DNA of 64,000 nt from Campylobacter_A concisus_Y (GTDB lineage: Bacteria > Campylobacterota > Campylobacteria > Campylobacterales > Campylobacteraceae), in assembly GCF_902460415.1 (NCBI RefSeq), contig NZ_CABPTY010000001.1:400232-464231 (forward strand). The letters run 5' to 3'. The translations under genes and the position numbers were made by a program. The notes below the pieces were generated by a model that was not told where the DNA came from, did no database searches, and saw only the letters and a list, made by a program, of their open reading frames with translations. Shown here in pieces: positions 25,193 through 33,567 of this stretch; position 1 is the first letter of the stretch, and the number at the start of each line of letters is the position of its first letter.

Positions 25193-26296
25193 TTGGACTG
25201 CAATTATCTAAAAGAGTGTGGCTCTTGCACTCTTTTTACCCCTTATGATGAGCAAATTTTATTTAAAACCGATCTTGTAAAACAAAATTTTTCAGAGTTT
25301 TATGATGGCAAATTTGATGTGTTTAGCTCCAATCCAAAACACTACCGCACGAGAGCTGAGTTTGGTATCTGGCACGAAGGTAGCAAGCTTAGCTATACCA
25401 TGCATGCAAGTGAGAAGGGCAAGAGAATTTTTATAGATGAGTGCCCTAAGGTTTGCGAGCAAATTTCTACTCTCATGCCAAGGTTACTTGAAAATTTACA
25501 AAGTGATGAAAATTTACGCACAAAGCTTTTTGGAGTGGAATTTATCTCTTGTAAAAGCGGTACTTTAGTCACGTTGCTTTATCACAAAAAGCTTGATAGT
25601 GAGTTTGAAGCAGAGATTAAAAATTTAGCCAATAAGCTTAATATTACCATACTTGCTAGATCTCGCGGACAAAAGCTGCTAAGTGGCGAGCTAAATTTGA
25701 TAGATGAGCTAAATATTGGAGGTCAAATTTATAAATTTAGCCTATCTGAAAATGCCTTTATCCAGCCAAATAGAGCCGTAAATGAAAAGATGATAGCTTG
25801 GGCAAAAGAGTGTGTGCAAGGCGGTGCTGACCTTCTTGAGCTCTACTGCGGACATGGAAATTTTACTATTCCGCTTTCGTTTAAATTTAACAATGTACTT
25901 GCCACTGAAATTTCAAAGAGCTCGATCGCAAATGCCCTTAAAAACTGCGAACTAAACAAAGCTAAAAATATCAAATTTTTACGAATGGATGCTGATGAGC
26001 TTATGAGCGCATTTGCTGGCGTTAGGGAATTTAATAGACTAAAGGATATAAATTTAAGCGATTTTAACTTCTCTCACGTCCTTGTCGATCCACCCCGTGC
26101 AGGACTAAGCGAAAGTGTCGTAAATTTCATCAAAAATTTTAAGAATATCATCTATATCTCGTGCAATCCAGAGACTCTAAAAGAAAATTTAAAAGAGCTT
26201 TGTAAAAGCCATAAAGTGATAAAATTTGCCATTTTTGATCAGTTTGCAAACACTCATCATATTGAATGTGGCGTGCTACTAAGGGCAAAAGAATAA
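25193..26296 (+). CDS. trmA: tRNA (uracil-5-)-methyltransferase TrmA
   Basis: This 367-residue protein matches the 366-residue E. coli TrmA, which methylates U54 of tRNA with S-adenosylmethionine. Seen are LLELYCGHGNFTIPL (SAM motif I), VDPPRAGL, and YISCNPETL with the nucleophilic Cys. The C-terminal HIECGVLL is also conserved. The start is TTG 25193 with only weak upstream complementarity (GGTGGAAG), overlapping the antiporter 3' end, so translation is likely coupled. Confidence 0.92.
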   Translation: MDCNYLKECGSCTLFTPYDEQILFKTDLVKQNFSEFYDGKFDVFSSNPKHYRTRAEFGIWHEGSKLSYTMHASEKGKRIFIDECPKVCEQISTLMPRLLENLQSDENLRTKLFGVEFISCKSGTLVTLLYHKKLDSEFEAEIKNLANKLNITILARSRGQKLLSGELNLIDELNIGGQIYKFSLSENAFIQPNRAVNEKMIAWAKECVQGGADLLELYCGHGNFTIPLSFKFNNVLATEISKSSIANALKNCELNKAKNIKFLRMDADELMSAFAGVREFNRLKDINLSDFNFSHVLVDPPRAGLSESVVNFIKNFKNIIYISCNPETLKENLKELCKSHKVIKFAIFDQFANTHHIECGVLLRAKE

Positions 26297-26319
26297 TTTA
26301 AAAAAGGAAAAATAAAAAA

Positions 26320-27531
26320 ATGGTTTCACTAAATAAAATCATCCAAGCAAAGATCACGATCGGTCATTTTGTAAATAAAACTCCATTTGCTCTGAGTGCA
26401 AAACTTAGTAAAAATTTGGGAGCAAGCATCTATCTAAAAGAGGAAAATTTACAACGAACCGGCGCATATAAGATAAGAGGTGCATATAATAAAATAGCTA
26501 GCCTAAGTGATGAGGAGAGAAAACGTGGCGTTGTCGCTGCAAGTGCTGGCAATCACGCTCAAGGCGTAGCGATAAGTGCAAAAGAATTTGGCGTACACGC
26601 TTGTATCATCATGCCAGAATCAACCCCGCTTCTAAAGGTTGCTGGTACGAAAGACCTTGGTGCAGAGGTTATTTTAAAAGGTGATAATTTTGACGAAGCG
26701 TACGCTTTTGCGATTAATTACGCTAAAGATAAGGGTATGACCTTTGTTCATCCATTTAACGACGAGTACGTCATGGCGGGGCAGGGCACTGTTGGGCTTG
26801 AGATGCTTGATGAGATAAGCGATCTTGATATAGTCATCGTCCCAGTTGGCGGCGGTGGGCTAGCTAGCGGTGTGGCAAGCTGCATAAAGCAGGTCAATCC
26901 AAAGACAAAAGTAATCTGTGTCGGTGCAAAAGGCGCTCCAGCGATGTTTAATAGCTATGGTGCTAAAAAGAGCATAAACTCAAAATCAGTCCGCACCATA
27001 GCAGATGGCATCGCTGTGCGTGATGCGAGCGAGATCACGCTGGCAAATATTATTGAGTGTGTTGATGAGTTTGTGCAGGTCGATGATGAGGAGATCGCGA
27101 CTGCGATTTTGTTTTTACTAGAGACGCAAAAGATCGTTGTAGAAGGAGCTGGCGCAGCTGGCGTGGCAGCACTTATGCATGATAAAATCAAATTTAAAAA
27201 AGGCGCAAAGATAGGCGTGGTGCTAAGTGGTGGAAATATCGATGTTCAGGTACTTTCTATCATCATCGAAAAGGGTCTTATCAAGTCTCACCGCAAGATG
27301 ACCTTGCAAATCACACTTGTGGATAAGCCAGGAGCGCTCATGAGCCTAACAGATAGCTTAAAATCAGCAAATGCAAACATTGTAAAAATCGACTACGATC
27401 GCTTCTCAACAAGGCTTGATTATGGTGATGCAAGTATTACGATTACACTTGAGACAAAGGGTCTTGAGCATCAAGAAAAGATCAAAGAAGTGCTCGAAAA
27501 AAGTGGCTTTTCATTTTCTCAATTGTTTTAA
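26320..27531 (+). CDS. ilvA: Threonine ammonia-lyase (threonine dehydratase)
   Basis: This 403-residue PLP enzyme deaminates threonine to 2-oxobutanoate, the first step to isoleucine. The PLP Lys is in RTGAYKIRGAYNKI, the phosphate-binding loop is VPVGGGGLASG, and SAGNHAQGVA is the substrate-Asn loop. A C-terminal ACT domain (about 325-403; ITLVDKPGALMSLTDSL) suggests allosteric control. At 403 residues with one ACT domain, it resembles the shorter TdcB-plus-ACT form rather than the 514-residue E. coli IlvA. AAAGGAAAAATAAAAAA precedes the ATG. Confidence 0.92.
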   Translation: MVSLNKIIQAKITIGHFVNKTPFALSAKLSKNLGASIYLKEENLQRTGAYKIRGAYNKIASLSDEERKRGVVAASAGNHAQGVAISAKEFGVHACIIMPESTPLLKVAGTKDLGAEVILKGDNFDEAYAFAINYAKDKGMTFVHPFNDEYVMAGQGTVGLEMLDEISDLDIVIVPVGGGGLASGVASCIKQVNPKTKVICVGAKGAPAMFNSYGAKKSINSKSVRTIADGIAVRDASEITLANIIECVDEFVQVDDEEIATAILFLLETQKIVVEGAGAAGVAALMHDKIKFKKGAKIGVVLSGGNIDVQVLSIIIEKGLIKSHRKMTLQITLVDKPGALMSLTDSLKSANANIVKIDYDRFSTRLDYGDASITITLETKGLEHQEKIKEVLEKSGFSFSQLF

Positions 27532-27534
27532 AAA

Positions 27535-27569
27535 TTTTTGCTATTTTGTGGATTTCAAGATAGCAAAAA
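27535..27569 (+). terminator. Hairpin after ilvA
   Basis: Perfect 10-bp arms TTTTTGCTAT and ATAGCAAAAA are 15 bases apart, right after the ilvA stop. There is no T-tract downstream, so termination is only likely, not certain. Confidence 0.4.
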
Positions 27570-27633
27570 ACAAGCTAAAATTCCTTTTGCTTTACAAATT
27601 TAAGCTAAAATAGCAAGCTTTAAAGGAGAAAAA

Positions 27634-28329
27634 ATGAGCGAATATGCAAATTTGATATTAGCTATCTTATTAGCTGTTTTGGCATTTGCATTTTATAGGT
27701 CAAATAAGGCGTTAAAAAAAGCAAAAGATGATAGTGAAAATCTCTCAGTCAGCACTGAAATTTCGCAGCTTAAAAGTATCGGCGAGCTTTCAGTTTTTCA
27801 AGTATATAGCAAAGAGATCGTCACAAAAACTGACCATGCGTTTGGAAATTTTGGCAAAGAGTATCTAAGATGGCTAATAAGTGAGAAGAAACTTTCGATG
27901 ATATTTGAGTTTGAGATAAATTTTATCTACGATCTAACCAGTCCAAAACTCGAGATTATGCAGATCGCAAACTCTAGCTACAAGATCAAGATGCCTCCTT
28001 GCAATTATAAATTCTCAATCGCTGACATGAAATTTTACGATGAGAAAAACGGTAAATTTATACCATTTTTACTGCCTGACTCTCTAAATGGCTTTTTTGG
28101 TAGTACTTTTACAGAAGAAGACAAAAATAGACTAATCGAAGAGGCTAGAAACGAAGTCAAAAAGATGAGCGTTCGCCTTATCTCACAGCTTCAAAGTAAA
28201 ATTCATAAATCAGCTCGCGATACGCTTGAAGCGATAGCTAAAAGCTTTGGGGCAAACAAAGTTGAGTTTATTTTTGACGATAATGATGAGCAGATCAGCT
28301 CACAACTAAATTTAGAAAATATTGCATAA
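27634..28329 (+). CDS. DUF4230-family membrane-anchored protein
   Basis: This 231-residue protein has one N-terminal helix (about 5-22) and a soluble domain with the DUF4230 pattern: IGELSVFQVYSKEIVTKTDHAF, FEINFIYDLTS, IKMPPCNYKFSIADMKFYDE, and a helical C-terminal section ending LEAIAKSFGANKVEFIFDD. The family has no known function. It is preceded by AAAGGAGAAAAA and lies between ilvA and the DyP peroxidase (20-bp gap), so it may be cotranscribed with the latter. Confidence 0.85.
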   Translation: MSEYANLILAILLAVLAFAFYRSNKALKKAKDDSENLSVSTEISQLKSIGELSVFQVYSKEIVTKTDHAFGNFGKEYLRWLISEKKLSMIFEFEINFIYDLTSPKLEIMQIANSSYKIKMPPCNYKFSIADMKFYDEKNGKFIPFLLPDSLNGFFGSTFTEEDKNRLIEEARNEVKKMSVRLISQLQSKIHKSARDTLEAIAKSFGANKVEFIFDDNDEQISSQLNLENIA

Positions 28330-28349
28330 AATTTTAAAAAGGAGAAAAA

Positions 28350-29273
28350 ATGAGTGTAAATTCACAAGAAGTCACGCAGACACCAGGCAACAACACAGTC
28401 TTTCAAACATGGGTTTTAACAGCTGATAAAAAGGCTTGTAAAGAGGGGTTTGCCGAGCTTTGCGCCTTGGTTGTAAATTTAAATAAAACTGCCAAGATTA
28501 GATTTGGTGCTGGGGAAAATGTAAACTGCGTCCTTGGCGTGGGTCATGATGCTTGGAAAAAGCTTGAAATTTCAAAAGAATTGCCAAAAGAGCTTGTAAA
28601 TTTTAAAGCTATAAAAGGCGATAAGCACGAGGCTGTTAGTACAAAGGGCGATATTCATATCCACATCCGCGCTTTAAATGCACCTGATTGCTTCGATATG
28701 GCTCAAGCAATAAAGGCTGTGCTTTTTAAATTTGCAGAGCTTACAGACGAGACGCAAGGCTTTAAGTATCATGATGGCAGGGCGATAATTGGCTTTGTTG
28801 ATGGTACTGAAAACCCTGAGGGTGAGGATAGAGATTTCTTTGCTAAAGTTGGCGATGAGGACGCTAAATTTAAAGGCGGTAGCTACGTTTTTGTACAAAA
28901 ATATTTCCACAATATGAAAGAGTGGAACGCTACAAGCGTAAGCGAGCAAGAAAAGGTAATAGGTCGCTCAAAAGAGCTTGACATCGAGATGAGCGAGGAT
29001 GTAAAACCTACAAATTCACACTCAGCTGCTGCAAACGTAGGAGATGATAAAAAGGTCGTACGTGGCAATATGCCATTTACTGAAGGCAGCAAAACTGGCA
29101 CTTATTTCATCGCTTATGCGAGTACATTTTCAACGGTTGAACTTATGCTTAAAAAGATGTTTATCGGCGAGCCAAAGGGCAACTCAGATAGGCTGCTTGA
29201 CTTTAGTACGCCAGTAACTGGTGCCTTATATTTTGTGCCAACAGTTGATATGCTAAGCGATTATGAGGGCTAA
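28350..29273 (+). CDS. DyP-type haem peroxidase
   Basis: This 307-residue protein carries the DyP signature GFVDGTENP (GxxDG, catalytic Asp), DIHIHIRA in the first ferredoxin-like half, and the likely proximal haem His in PTNSHSAAAN. No signal peptide is visible, so it is probably cytoplasmic or encapsulated, as in the YfeX-like (class B-type) group. It oxidises dyes or porphyrinogens with H2O2 in vitro; the physiological substrate is unknown. No encapsulin gene is in the window. AAAGGAGAAAAA precedes the ATG. Confidence 0.92.
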   Translation: MSVNSQEVTQTPGNNTVFQTWVLTADKKACKEGFAELCALVVNLNKTAKIRFGAGENVNCVLGVGHDAWKKLEISKELPKELVNFKAIKGDKHEAVSTKGDIHIHIRALNAPDCFDMAQAIKAVLFKFAELTDETQGFKYHDGRAIIGFVDGTENPEGEDRDFFAKVGDEDAKFKGGSYVFVQKYFHNMKEWNATSVSEQEKVIGRSKELDIEMSEDVKPTNSHSAAANVGDDKKVVRGNMPFTEGSKTGTYFIAYASTFSTVELMLKKMFIGEPKGNSDRLLDFSTPVTGALYFVPTVDMLSDYEG

Positions 29274-29318
29274 AATTAAATGGGTGAGGCGACTTGCCCT
29301 TTTAAATTTTAAATAAAA

Positions 29319-29741
29319 ATGCCAGAGTGGTTTATTTACGCAGCTCTTTCAGCTGTTTTTGCTGCACTTACAGCGATCTTTGCAAAGCTTGGTGTAAAGG
29401 ACATCGACAGCGATTTTGCAACATTTATAAGAACGATCGTTGTCGTTTTTATGCTCGTTTTGCTTCTAAGCGTGGCTAAAAAATGGCAGCCAGTAAGCTC
29501 TCTAAGTCCAAAAAACTGGCTCTTTCTCATACTTAGTGGCATAGCTACTGGGCTATCTTGGCTCATGTATTTTAAAGCTATGCAGGCAGGCAATGTTTAT
29601 CAAGTGGCTTTGGTTGATAAATTTAGCGTTGTGCTTGCTATTATTTTGGCTGTCATCTTTCTTGGCGAGAGGCTAAATTTAAAAGAAATTTTAGCCATCT
29701 GTCTTATCGTGTCTGGCGTATTTTTACTTATTTTTAAATAA
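29319..29741 (+). CDS. Half-size EamA/DMT-family transporter
   Basis: This 140-residue membrane protein has about five helices and a single EamA domain: FIYAALSAVFAALTAIFAKLG, FATFIRTIVVVFMLVLLL, LSGIATGLSWLMYFKAMQ, VALVDKFSVVLAIILAVIFL and GERLNLKEILAICLIVSGVF. Most drug/metabolite transporters have two such domains, so this would act as a dimer, as do the one-domain members. No strong ribosome binding site is seen before ATG 29319. A broken second copy of this gene lies at 33183. Substrate unknown. Confidence 0.83.
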   Translation: MPEWFIYAALSAVFAALTAIFAKLGVKDIDSDFATFIRTIVVVFMLVLLLSVAKKWQPVSSLSPKNWLFLILSGIATGLSWLMYFKAMQAGNVYQVALVDKFSVVLAIILAVIFLGERLNLKEILAICLIVSGVFLLIFK

Positions 29742-29839
29742 AATTTTCTGCATTATTCTTAAATTATATTTTTAATTTTAATTTGTAATTAATTAAAAAG
29801 CTCCTAAAATTTGAACAATTTCATTTTGAAGGGAGAAAT

Positions 29840-30415
29840 ATGAAAGAAATCATTCTATCAACCATCGTGGCTTGTGCGGCATTTGGTGCTAGTGTAAACT
29901 ACACAGATGTTGTAAAAGATGTTTACGGTGATGCTAGCTCAACAAAAAGTATAGGCAGACTGCTACCAACCAACGCAGTTGAAATTTTACAAACAAGCGG
30001 TGACAGAGCTCAGATCAAAGTAAAAGGCTATCAAAACCCAGCCGTTAGCAACGTAGTTTATTTTGCTGATGGCGCGAGGATCATCTCAGTAGCATTTGCA
30101 AAAACTGCACCTTTTGATATTAAAGTCACAAAAGAGGGCAAAAATGGCAAATGGAACGAGGTAGAAACAACAGTTTTTGTTCAAAAAGATGGTTTTAGCA
30201 CTGACGTAAACGCGATGTTTGCAAAAGCTGACAAGATGTATAAGGAGAGTTGTGGTGTTTGCCATGCGTTGCCTCAAACCACACATTTCAACGCTAACCA
30301 ATGGCCGTCACTTCTAAAATCAATGATCGGCAGAACCGCAATAGAGAAAAAAGACGAGTGGTTGGTTGTTGAATACCTTCAAAAACACTCATCTGACGTA
30401 AACCTAGGTAAATAA
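29840..30415 (+). CDS. Monohaem c-type cytochrome, partner of TorA
   Basis: This 191-residue periplasmic protein has a short signal peptide (MKEIILSTIVACAAFGA) and one haem site, CGVCH, about 135 residues in. It is followed by HFNANQWPSLLKSMIG, where Met may be the sixth ligand. The N-terminal part is a beta-rich domain. It sits 84 bp before the TorA-like gene, like the cytochrome Cj0265c next to Cj0264c (TMAO/DMSO reductase) in C. jejuni. The likely role is passing electrons from the quinol pool side to the molybdoenzyme. GAAGGGAGAAAT precedes the ATG. Confidence 0.85.
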   Translation: MKEIILSTIVACAAFGASVNYTDVVKDVYGDASSTKSIGRLLPTNAVEILQTSGDRAQIKVKGYQNPAVSNVVYFADGARIISVAFAKTAPFDIKVTKEGKNGKWNEVETTVFVQKDGFSTDVNAMFAKADKMYKESCGVCHALPQTTHFNANQWPSLLKSMIGRTAIEKKDEWLVVEYLQKHSSDVNLGK

Positions 30416-30499
30416 GCAAAACTTTTGTAGCGGCGAGTAAAAACAAATATTAAAGTTTAGCTTATTCAAAAGAAAACTTAAAAATGAAAGGGAGATAAG

Positions 30500-33067
30500 A
30501 TGAACGAGAACAGACGAGAATTTCTAAAAAAAGGTGCTACAGCAATTGCAGCGACACCTTTGCTTTCAAGTGTAACAGCTTCAAATTTATTTGCTGATGG
30601 TGTAAAAAAGAGTGTTTTAAGAGATGGCGAGGTCATCACAGCCGCTCACTGGGGTATGCTAAAAGTGACAACCAAAAACGGCGTTGCAGTAAAGTCAGAG
30701 CCTATCCAAAAAACAAGTGAAATTTACAATCCGCTTCAGCACTATACACCAGATATGATCTACAAAAGTCGTATCAAGCGCCCAGCAGTAAGAAAGAGCT
30801 ACCTTGAAAATCCAGATAGTCCAAAGCCAGAGCTTCGCGGCAAGGATGAGTGGGTTGAGGTGCCTTACGAAGAGGCGATCAAGCTAGTTGCAAGAGAGCT
30901 GAAAAAAACAAGAGCGCAAAAAGGCTTACAAAGTGTATTTGCAGGTAGCTATGGCTGGAAATCAAGCGGTAACGTGCATAACTCAAGAATTTTACTTCAT
31001 AGATTTATGAACCTTAGTGGCGGCTTTGTTGGCTCACTAGGAGATTACTCAACAGGTGCTAGCCAAATTATCATGCCTCACGTCGTGGGTAGTATCGAGG
31101 TCTATGAGCAGCAAACCAGCTGGCCAGTCGTACTTGAGAACTCAAAAGTCGTAGTCATCTGGGGTGCAAACCCACTTGCGACACTTCGCATAGCTTGGAC
31201 TAGCACCGACGAGCAGGGCTTTAAATACTTTGAAGAGCTCAAAAATAAAAAAGATATCAAAGTGATTATCATCGATCCTATCAAGAGTGACACAGCGCAA
31301 TACTTTGATAACGCTCAGTGGATAGCTCCTGTGCCAAACACCGACACAGCGATGATGCTTGGTATGATGCACTACCTATATGAAAGCGGCAAGTATGATA
31401 AAAATTTCGTTGAAACCTACACAACAGGCTTTGATAAATTTCTCCCATATCTACTTGGTAAGACAGACAATACTCCTAAAAATTTAGAGTGGGCGAGCAA
31501 AATTTGTGGCATCGATAAAGATACTTTAAAAGAGCTAGCTGATACATTTATCGCAAACCGCACTATGATAATGAGCGGCTGGGGCATGCAGCGCGCTCAC
31601 CACGGCGAGCAACCACACTGGGCGATGGTGACTTTGGCGGCGATGCTAGGACAGATCGGCCTTCCTGGTGGGGGATTTGGCCTTAGCTATCACTACTCAA
31701 ACGGTGGCGCTCCGACTTGCAAGGGTGCAGTCATCGGCGGCATAAATAGCGCAAGTGTGGGTAAATTTAACGAAAAAGGTGAGTTTATCGGCACAGACAC
31801 AGGCGAGTTTGATAAACGAGGTCGCTTCGTCGCAAAGGCAGCTGCAGCAGCAGGCACAGGCCAAAGTTGGCTACAAAAAGCAACCAACTATGCGTTCCCG
31901 GTCGCAAGGATTGCAGATGCGTTGCTACATCCTGGTAAAGTGATCGACCACGACGGCAAAAAGATCACCTATCCAGACATTGACTTTATCTACTGGGTCG
32001 GCGGCAACCCACTTGTACACCACCAAGATACAAATACAAATTTAAAAGCGTGGAGAAAGCCAAGAACGGTTGTCGTACATGAATCATACTGGACACCGAC
32101 AGCAAAAATGGCTGATATAGTATTTCCAGTCACTACAGAGTATGAGAGAAACGATATCACCATGACCGGTGACTACTCAAATATGAACATCGTGCCAATG
32201 AAGCAAGTCGTTGAAAAATACCACGAAGCAAGAGACGATTATCAAATTTTCATCGATCTTTGTAAGGCTTATGCTAAGAATTTGGTAATTGCCTACACAG
32301 ATAACGGCAAGGATGAGTTTGACTGGATCAAAGAGTACTATGACGCAGCCTACGCTCAGGTCAAGGCTGTGCCAGAGCTAACTACTGATATGAAGCCATT
32401 TGAAGAGTTTTGGAACGAGAATAAGCCAGTTACATTTGCCTCATCTCAAGATAGCGATAGCTGGGTGAGATTTGGCGAATTTAGAGAAGATCCTGTGCTA
32501 AATGCTCTTGGAACGCCTAGCGGTCTTATCGAAATTTACTCAGATACTATCGAGAAAATGGGCTATGACGACTGCAAGGCGCACCCAATGTGGTTTGAGC
32601 CGATTGAGTGGCTAGGCATGAAAGATAAGCCAGCTAAATTCCACATGATAAGCGCTCACCCAACTGACCGCTTGCATTCACAGCTAAGCCAAACTTCACT
32701 TCGTGACAACTATGCGATCGCAAACCGCGAGCCTATCTGGATCAACGAAAAAGACGCAAAAGAGCTTGGTGTACAAAGTGGTGATTTGGTGCGTGTGTTT
32801 AACGCACGTGGCGAGGTGCTAGCAGGTGCTCATGTCACTAAAAATATCAAAGAGGGCGTTGTAAAACTAGCTGAGGGCGCTTGGTATGACGGCTTTGATA
32901 GTGGAATTTGCAAAAACGGCTCTGCAAACGTGCTAACCATAGATATCCCAACAAGCAAGCTAGCAAATGGCAATATCAGCCACACAGCTCTTGTAAATAT
33001 CGAGAAATATAAAGGCGACGAGGCGTTAAAGCTTACAGCTTTTGCTGAGCCAAAAATTTCTAAATAA
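30500..33067 (+). CDS. torA: Periplasmic TorA/BisC-type molybdoenzyme (TMAO/DMSO reductase)
   Basis: This 855-residue protein has a twin-arginine signal (NRREFLKKGATAIAATPLL). The absence of an N-terminal Cys cluster and the Mo-ligand Ser region GDYSTGASQ place it in the DMSO reductase/TorA/BisC group binding bis-MGD. VVIWGANPL, MSGWGMQRAHHGEQPHWA, WVGGNPLVHHQDTN and AWYDGFDSG follow in order. It reduces N- and S-oxides such as TMAO or DMSO. It probably receives electrons from the cytochrome encoded just upstream. A terminator follows 4 bases after the stop. A second paralogue is at 41073. Substrate preference cannot be read from sequence. Confidence 0.88.
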   Translation: MNENRREFLKKGATAIAATPLLSSVTASNLFADGVKKSVLRDGEVITAAHWGMLKVTTKNGVAVKSEPIQKTSEIYNPLQHYTPDMIYKSRIKRPAVRKSYLENPDSPKPELRGKDEWVEVPYEEAIKLVARELKKTRAQKGLQSVFAGSYGWKSSGNVHNSRILLHRFMNLSGGFVGSLGDYSTGASQIIMPHVVGSIEVYEQQTSWPVVLENSKVVVIWGANPLATLRIAWTSTDEQGFKYFEELKNKKDIKVIIIDPIKSDTAQYFDNAQWIAPVPNTDTAMMLGMMHYLYESGKYDKNFVETYTTGFDKFLPYLLGKTDNTPKNLEWASKICGIDKDTLKELADTFIANRTMIMSGWGMQRAHHGEQPHWAMVTLAAMLGQIGLPGGGFGLSYHYSNGGAPTCKGAVIGGINSASVGKFNEKGEFIGTDTGEFDKRGRFVAKAAAAAGTGQSWLQKATNYAFPVARIADALLHPGKVIDHDGKKITYPDIDFIYWVGGNPLVHHQDTNTNLKAWRKPRTVVVHESYWTPTAKMADIVFPVTTEYERNDITMTGDYSNMNIVPMKQVVEKYHEARDDYQIFIDLCKAYAKNLVIAYTDNGKDEFDWIKEYYDAAYAQVKAVPELTTDMKPFEEFWNENKPVTFASSQDSDSWVRFGEFREDPVLNALGTPSGLIEIYSDTIEKMGYDDCKAHPMWFEPIEWLGMKDKPAKFHMISAHPTDRLHSQLSQTSLRDNYAIANREPIWINEKDAKELGVQSGDLVRVFNARGEVLAGAHVTKNIKEGVVKLAEGAWYDGFDSGICKNGSANVLTIDIPTSKLANGNISHTALVNIEKYKGDEALKLTAFAEPKISK

Positions 33068-33071
33068 CATT

Positions 33072-33099
33072 AAAAGCAGGGGAACTTTCTCCTGCTTTT
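33072..33099 (+). terminator. Rho-independent terminator of the cytochrome-torA unit
   Basis: AAAAGCAGG pairs with CCTGCTTTT (9 bp). The stem can extend to a 4-nt loop through GGA/TCT with one G-U pair. Confidence 0.85.
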
Positions 33100-33182
33100 G
33101 AACTTAAAATTTAAAATAAATCTACTACTCACAAAAGCTTAAATTTATATTAAAGCCTATAGCTTTATAAATTTTTTATTTT

Positions 33183-33301
33183 GCAATTATATTTGTAAAA
33201 CTTGACGTAAAGGATATCACCACTGTGTTATTTCGTCCTGTGTGTTTTAAAGCGATGCAAGTTGGTAAAGTCTATCAAGTGGCTTTGGTTGATAAATTTA
33301 G
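33183..33301 (+). pseudogene. Internally deleted remnant of a second EamA gene, running into the assembly gap
   Basis: Reading from 33183 gives AIIFVKLDVKDITT, which parallels AIFAKLGVKDID of the intact gene at 29319. Then, without the roughly 55 intervening residues, it gives CFKAMQVGKVYQVALVDKF, which parallels YFKAMQAGNVYQVALVDKF. The last 29 bases before the Ns are identical to the intact gene. No start codon or upstream helix is preserved. It is part of the gene-poor stretch 33068-33567, which otherwise holds two terminators, the N run and AT-rich DNA. Confidence 0.7.
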
Positions 33302-33448
33302 NNNNNNNNNNNNNNNNNNNNNNNNNNNNNNNNNNNNNNNNNNNNNNNNNNNNNNNNNNNNNNNNNNNNNNNNNNNNNNNNNNNNNNNNNNNNNNNNNNN
33401 NNNNNNNNNNNNNNNNNNNNNNNNNNNNNNNNNNNNNNNNNNNNNNNN
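33302..33448. other. Assembly gap (147 N)
   Basis: A run of 147 undetermined bases begins exactly inside the sequence shared with the EamA gene at 29.6 kb. Proteins predicted across it are not meaningful. Confidence 0.99.
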
Positions 33449-33472
33449 TTAATCAATATTTTTTATAAAAAT

Positions 33473-33493
33473 AACCAAAAGCATTTTTTGGTT
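33473..33493 (+). terminator. Hairpin downstream of the gap
   Basis: The 8-bp stem AACCAAAA/TTTTGGTT has loop GCATT and ends in GTTAAATTTT. It probably ends whatever transcript enters from the gap. Confidence 0.55.
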
Positions 33494-33567
33494 GTTAAAT
33501 TTTAAGTATTAAAGTCGTATGGCTTTATTTTTTGAAGCAGATATTTAAAAAACTAAAAGGAGAGAAA

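Noticed and set aside
27535..27569. Perfect 10-bp inverted repeat after ilvA as a possible attenuator or riboswitch
   Set aside because: It lies after the stop codon, has no alternative pairing I could find, and is better explained as a weak terminator.
33225..33468. Apparent open frames running through the N gap
   Set aside because: They are read across 147 undetermined bases and have no meaning; only the 119 bases before the gap were used.
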